DNA from: Psychrobacter immobilis
GTDB taxonomy: Bacteria; Pseudomonadota; Gammaproteobacteria; Pseudomonadales; Moraxellaceae
Assembly: GCF_904846235.1 (NCBI RefSeq)
Contig: NZ_CAJGZN010000002.1
Coordinates: 186,001 to 250,000 of the forward strand
Reading direction: 5' to 3'
Length of the DNA stretch: 64,000 nucleotides
In this document: positions 62,857 through 64,000 of the stretch, piece by piece
How the letters are laid out: every line of letters starts with the position of its first letter
How positions within the stretch are numbered: the first letter of the stretch is position 1
Program-made: the position numbers and the translations under genes
Notes under the pieces: generated by a model
Database searches by the model: none
What the model was told of the DNA's origin: nothing
Seen by the model: the letters and a program-made list of their open reading frames with translations, nothing else

Positions 62857-63924
62857 ATGAGTGAATTATCAGAGCAACAGTCAGATAAGCAAAACCTAGA
62901 TCAAAAAAGCAGTAAACACTATCGTTATCTGGTCTTTATCGGACGCTTTCAGCCGTTTCATGCTGGGCACAAAGCCGTCATCGATGAGGCATTAAAACGC
63001 TCAGATGAAGTGATTATGCTCATTGGCTCAGCCAACTTGCCACGTAGCTTACGCAATCCATTTAGCGTCGCTGAGCGTGCCGCAATGATTAAAGGCGCTT
63101 ACTCTGAAGAAGAAGCCGCACGCATTCACTGTGTTGGCTTAGATGATGCACTCTACAATGACACCCGCTGGCTACAGTATGTGCAGGCAGGTGTAAAATC
63201 TGTCACTGGCGACTTGCAGACGGATATTGGCTTGATTGGTCATTCGAAAGACAGCTCATCTTACTATCTGTCGTTGTTCCCCAACTGGGACTCTGTGTCA
63301 GTGCCTAATTATCATAACTTATCAGCCACACCGATTCGCGACAGCTACCTGATGGGGGCCACGCCTACGCCCGAACGTACGCCTGAGTCGACGCGCAACG
63401 TCCTTGATGCATTCAAACAAACTGAAGACTACCATCAGTTGCATGAAGAAGCAGACTTCATAGATAAATATAAAAGACAGTGGGAATCAGCACCTTACCC
63501 GCCTACTTTTATGACTGCCGATGCCTTGATTGTACAGTCGGGACATATCCTACTGGTTGAGCGACGTAGTATGCCAGGGCGTGGACTCTGGGCGCTGCCA
63601 GGTGGATTTCTAAATCCAAAAGAGACGCTGTTTGATGCTTGTATCCGTGAACTACGCGAAGAGACTCGCCTCAAGGTGCCTGAGCCAGTATTGCGCGGCT
63701 CCTGCCATAGCCAGCATACCTTCGACGATCCATATCGCTCAGCGCGTGGTCGCACCATTACTCAAGCGTTTTATTTTCAGCTCAAAAACGATCCAAAAGG
63801 TCTGCCAAAAGTAAAAGGTGGCGACGATGCGACCAAAGCATTTTGGTTACCCTTAGCTGAGCTCGATGCGAAGATGATGTTTGAAGATCACTATGCGATT
63901 ATTACTAAGATGGTTGGCTTGTAG
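62857..63924 (+). CDS. bifunctional NMN adenylyltransferase/Nudix hydrolase
   Basis: About 355 residues. The ATG at 62857 has AGGAAG nine bases upstream; an in-frame TTG at 62848 touches that site and is rejected. The N-terminal nucleotidyltransferase domain (about 20-185) has FIGRFQPFHAGHKAVI, the HxGH-type ATP site, and LSATPIRDSYLMG, the equivalent of ISxTxxR. A linker follows, then a Nudix domain (about 210-355) with the box GGFLNPKETLFDACIRELRE and EETRLKV. The final glycine of the Nudix consensus is an arginine, which I recall in other NadM-Nudix fusions. The pair should join NAD synthesis with hydrolysis of ADP-ribose or a similar nucleotide. A NadR-like role is unlikely without a kinase domain. 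Confidence 0.9.
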   Translation: MSELSEQQSDKQNLDQKSSKHYRYLVFIGRFQPFHAGHKAVIDEALKRSDEVIMLIGSANLPRSLRNPFSVAERAAMIKGAYSEEEAARIHCVGLDDALYNDTRWLQYVQAGVKSVTGDLQTDIGLIGHSKDSSSYYLSLFPNWDSVSVPNYHNLSATPIRDSYLMGATPTPERTPESTRNVLDAFKQTEDYHQLHEEADFIDKYKRQWESAPYPPTFMTADALIVQSGHILLVERRSMPGRGLWALPGGFLNPKETLFDACIRELREETRLKVPEPVLRGSCHSQHTFDDPYRSARGRTITQAFYFQLKNDPKGLPKVKGGDDATKAFWLPLAELDAKMMFEDHYAIITKMVGL

Positions 63925-64000
63925 TTCGCTGCTAATCGTTTTTTCTAGTAGCTTTCTTTGGTAGCATTTTCTAATAGCTACTTGAGCAAATTATTATCAA

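Overview
The window reads as a stretch of core chromosome from a gammaproteobacterium of the family Moraxellaceae, most likely Psychrobacter. The reasons are the protein sequences themselves, the moderate G+C genes separated by A+T-rich spacers, the gene order ponA / pilMNOPQ-aroK-aroB-SPOR protein, the contiguous str and rif ribosomal clusters joined by a tRNA-Trp gene, and the ibaG-murA-hisGDC block. The genus assignment is inference from pattern recognition, not from a search. No phage, insertion sequence, integron, CRISPR array, toxin-antitoxin pair or biosynthetic cluster was seen.

Layout. 1-5.8 kb: mixed single genes (exported PEBP-like protein, HAD phosphatase, SDR reductase, orphan PotD-type polyamine-binding lipoprotein, FUSC membrane protein). 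5.8-11.9 kb: gltBD, the NADPH glutamate synthase. 12.8-24.1 kb: type IV pilus alignment and secretin genes pilMNOPQ, followed on the same strand by aroK, aroB and a SPOR-type envelope protein, with the penicillin-binding protein gene ponA divergent from pilM. 25-43.4 kb: the transcription/translation core, all on the minus strand: rpsL-rpsG-fusA-tuf, then tRNA-Trp-secE-nusG-rplKAJL-rpoBC. 43.8-53.7 kb: EcsC-family gene, fabB-pabB on the plus strand, and ibaG-murA-hisG-hisD-hisC on the minus strand. 53.9-64 kb: esterase, BON lipoprotein (DolP-like), yraN, rsmI, a PfkB sugar/nucleoside kinase, metY, nfuA, a second alpha/beta hydrolase and a NadM-Nudix fusion.

How it works together. Most of the window serves gene expression (RNA polymerase, elongation factors, ribosomal proteins, SecE, NusG) and central biosynthesis (glutamate, chorismate, histidine, fatty acid, folate, methionine/cysteine, NAD, peptidoglycan), plus the cell envelope (pilus, PBP1a, SPOR protein, MurA, DolP). 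Converging gene pairs are often separated by a single hairpin with A and T tracts that can serve both strands.

I found no new multi-gene system. The leads that coding annotation does not explain are structured non-coding elements: a compact three-way-junction RNA in the rpoBC leader; two tandem terminators between rplL and rpoB; an attenuator-like region between rpsG and fusA; tandem hairpins between fusA and tuf; a perfect 14-bp inverted repeat between hisG and hisD; a palindrome filling the promoter spacer of the EcsC-family gene; and two plus-strand terminator-like hairpins with no gene in front of them. Structures were folded by eye and need covariation or transcript data.
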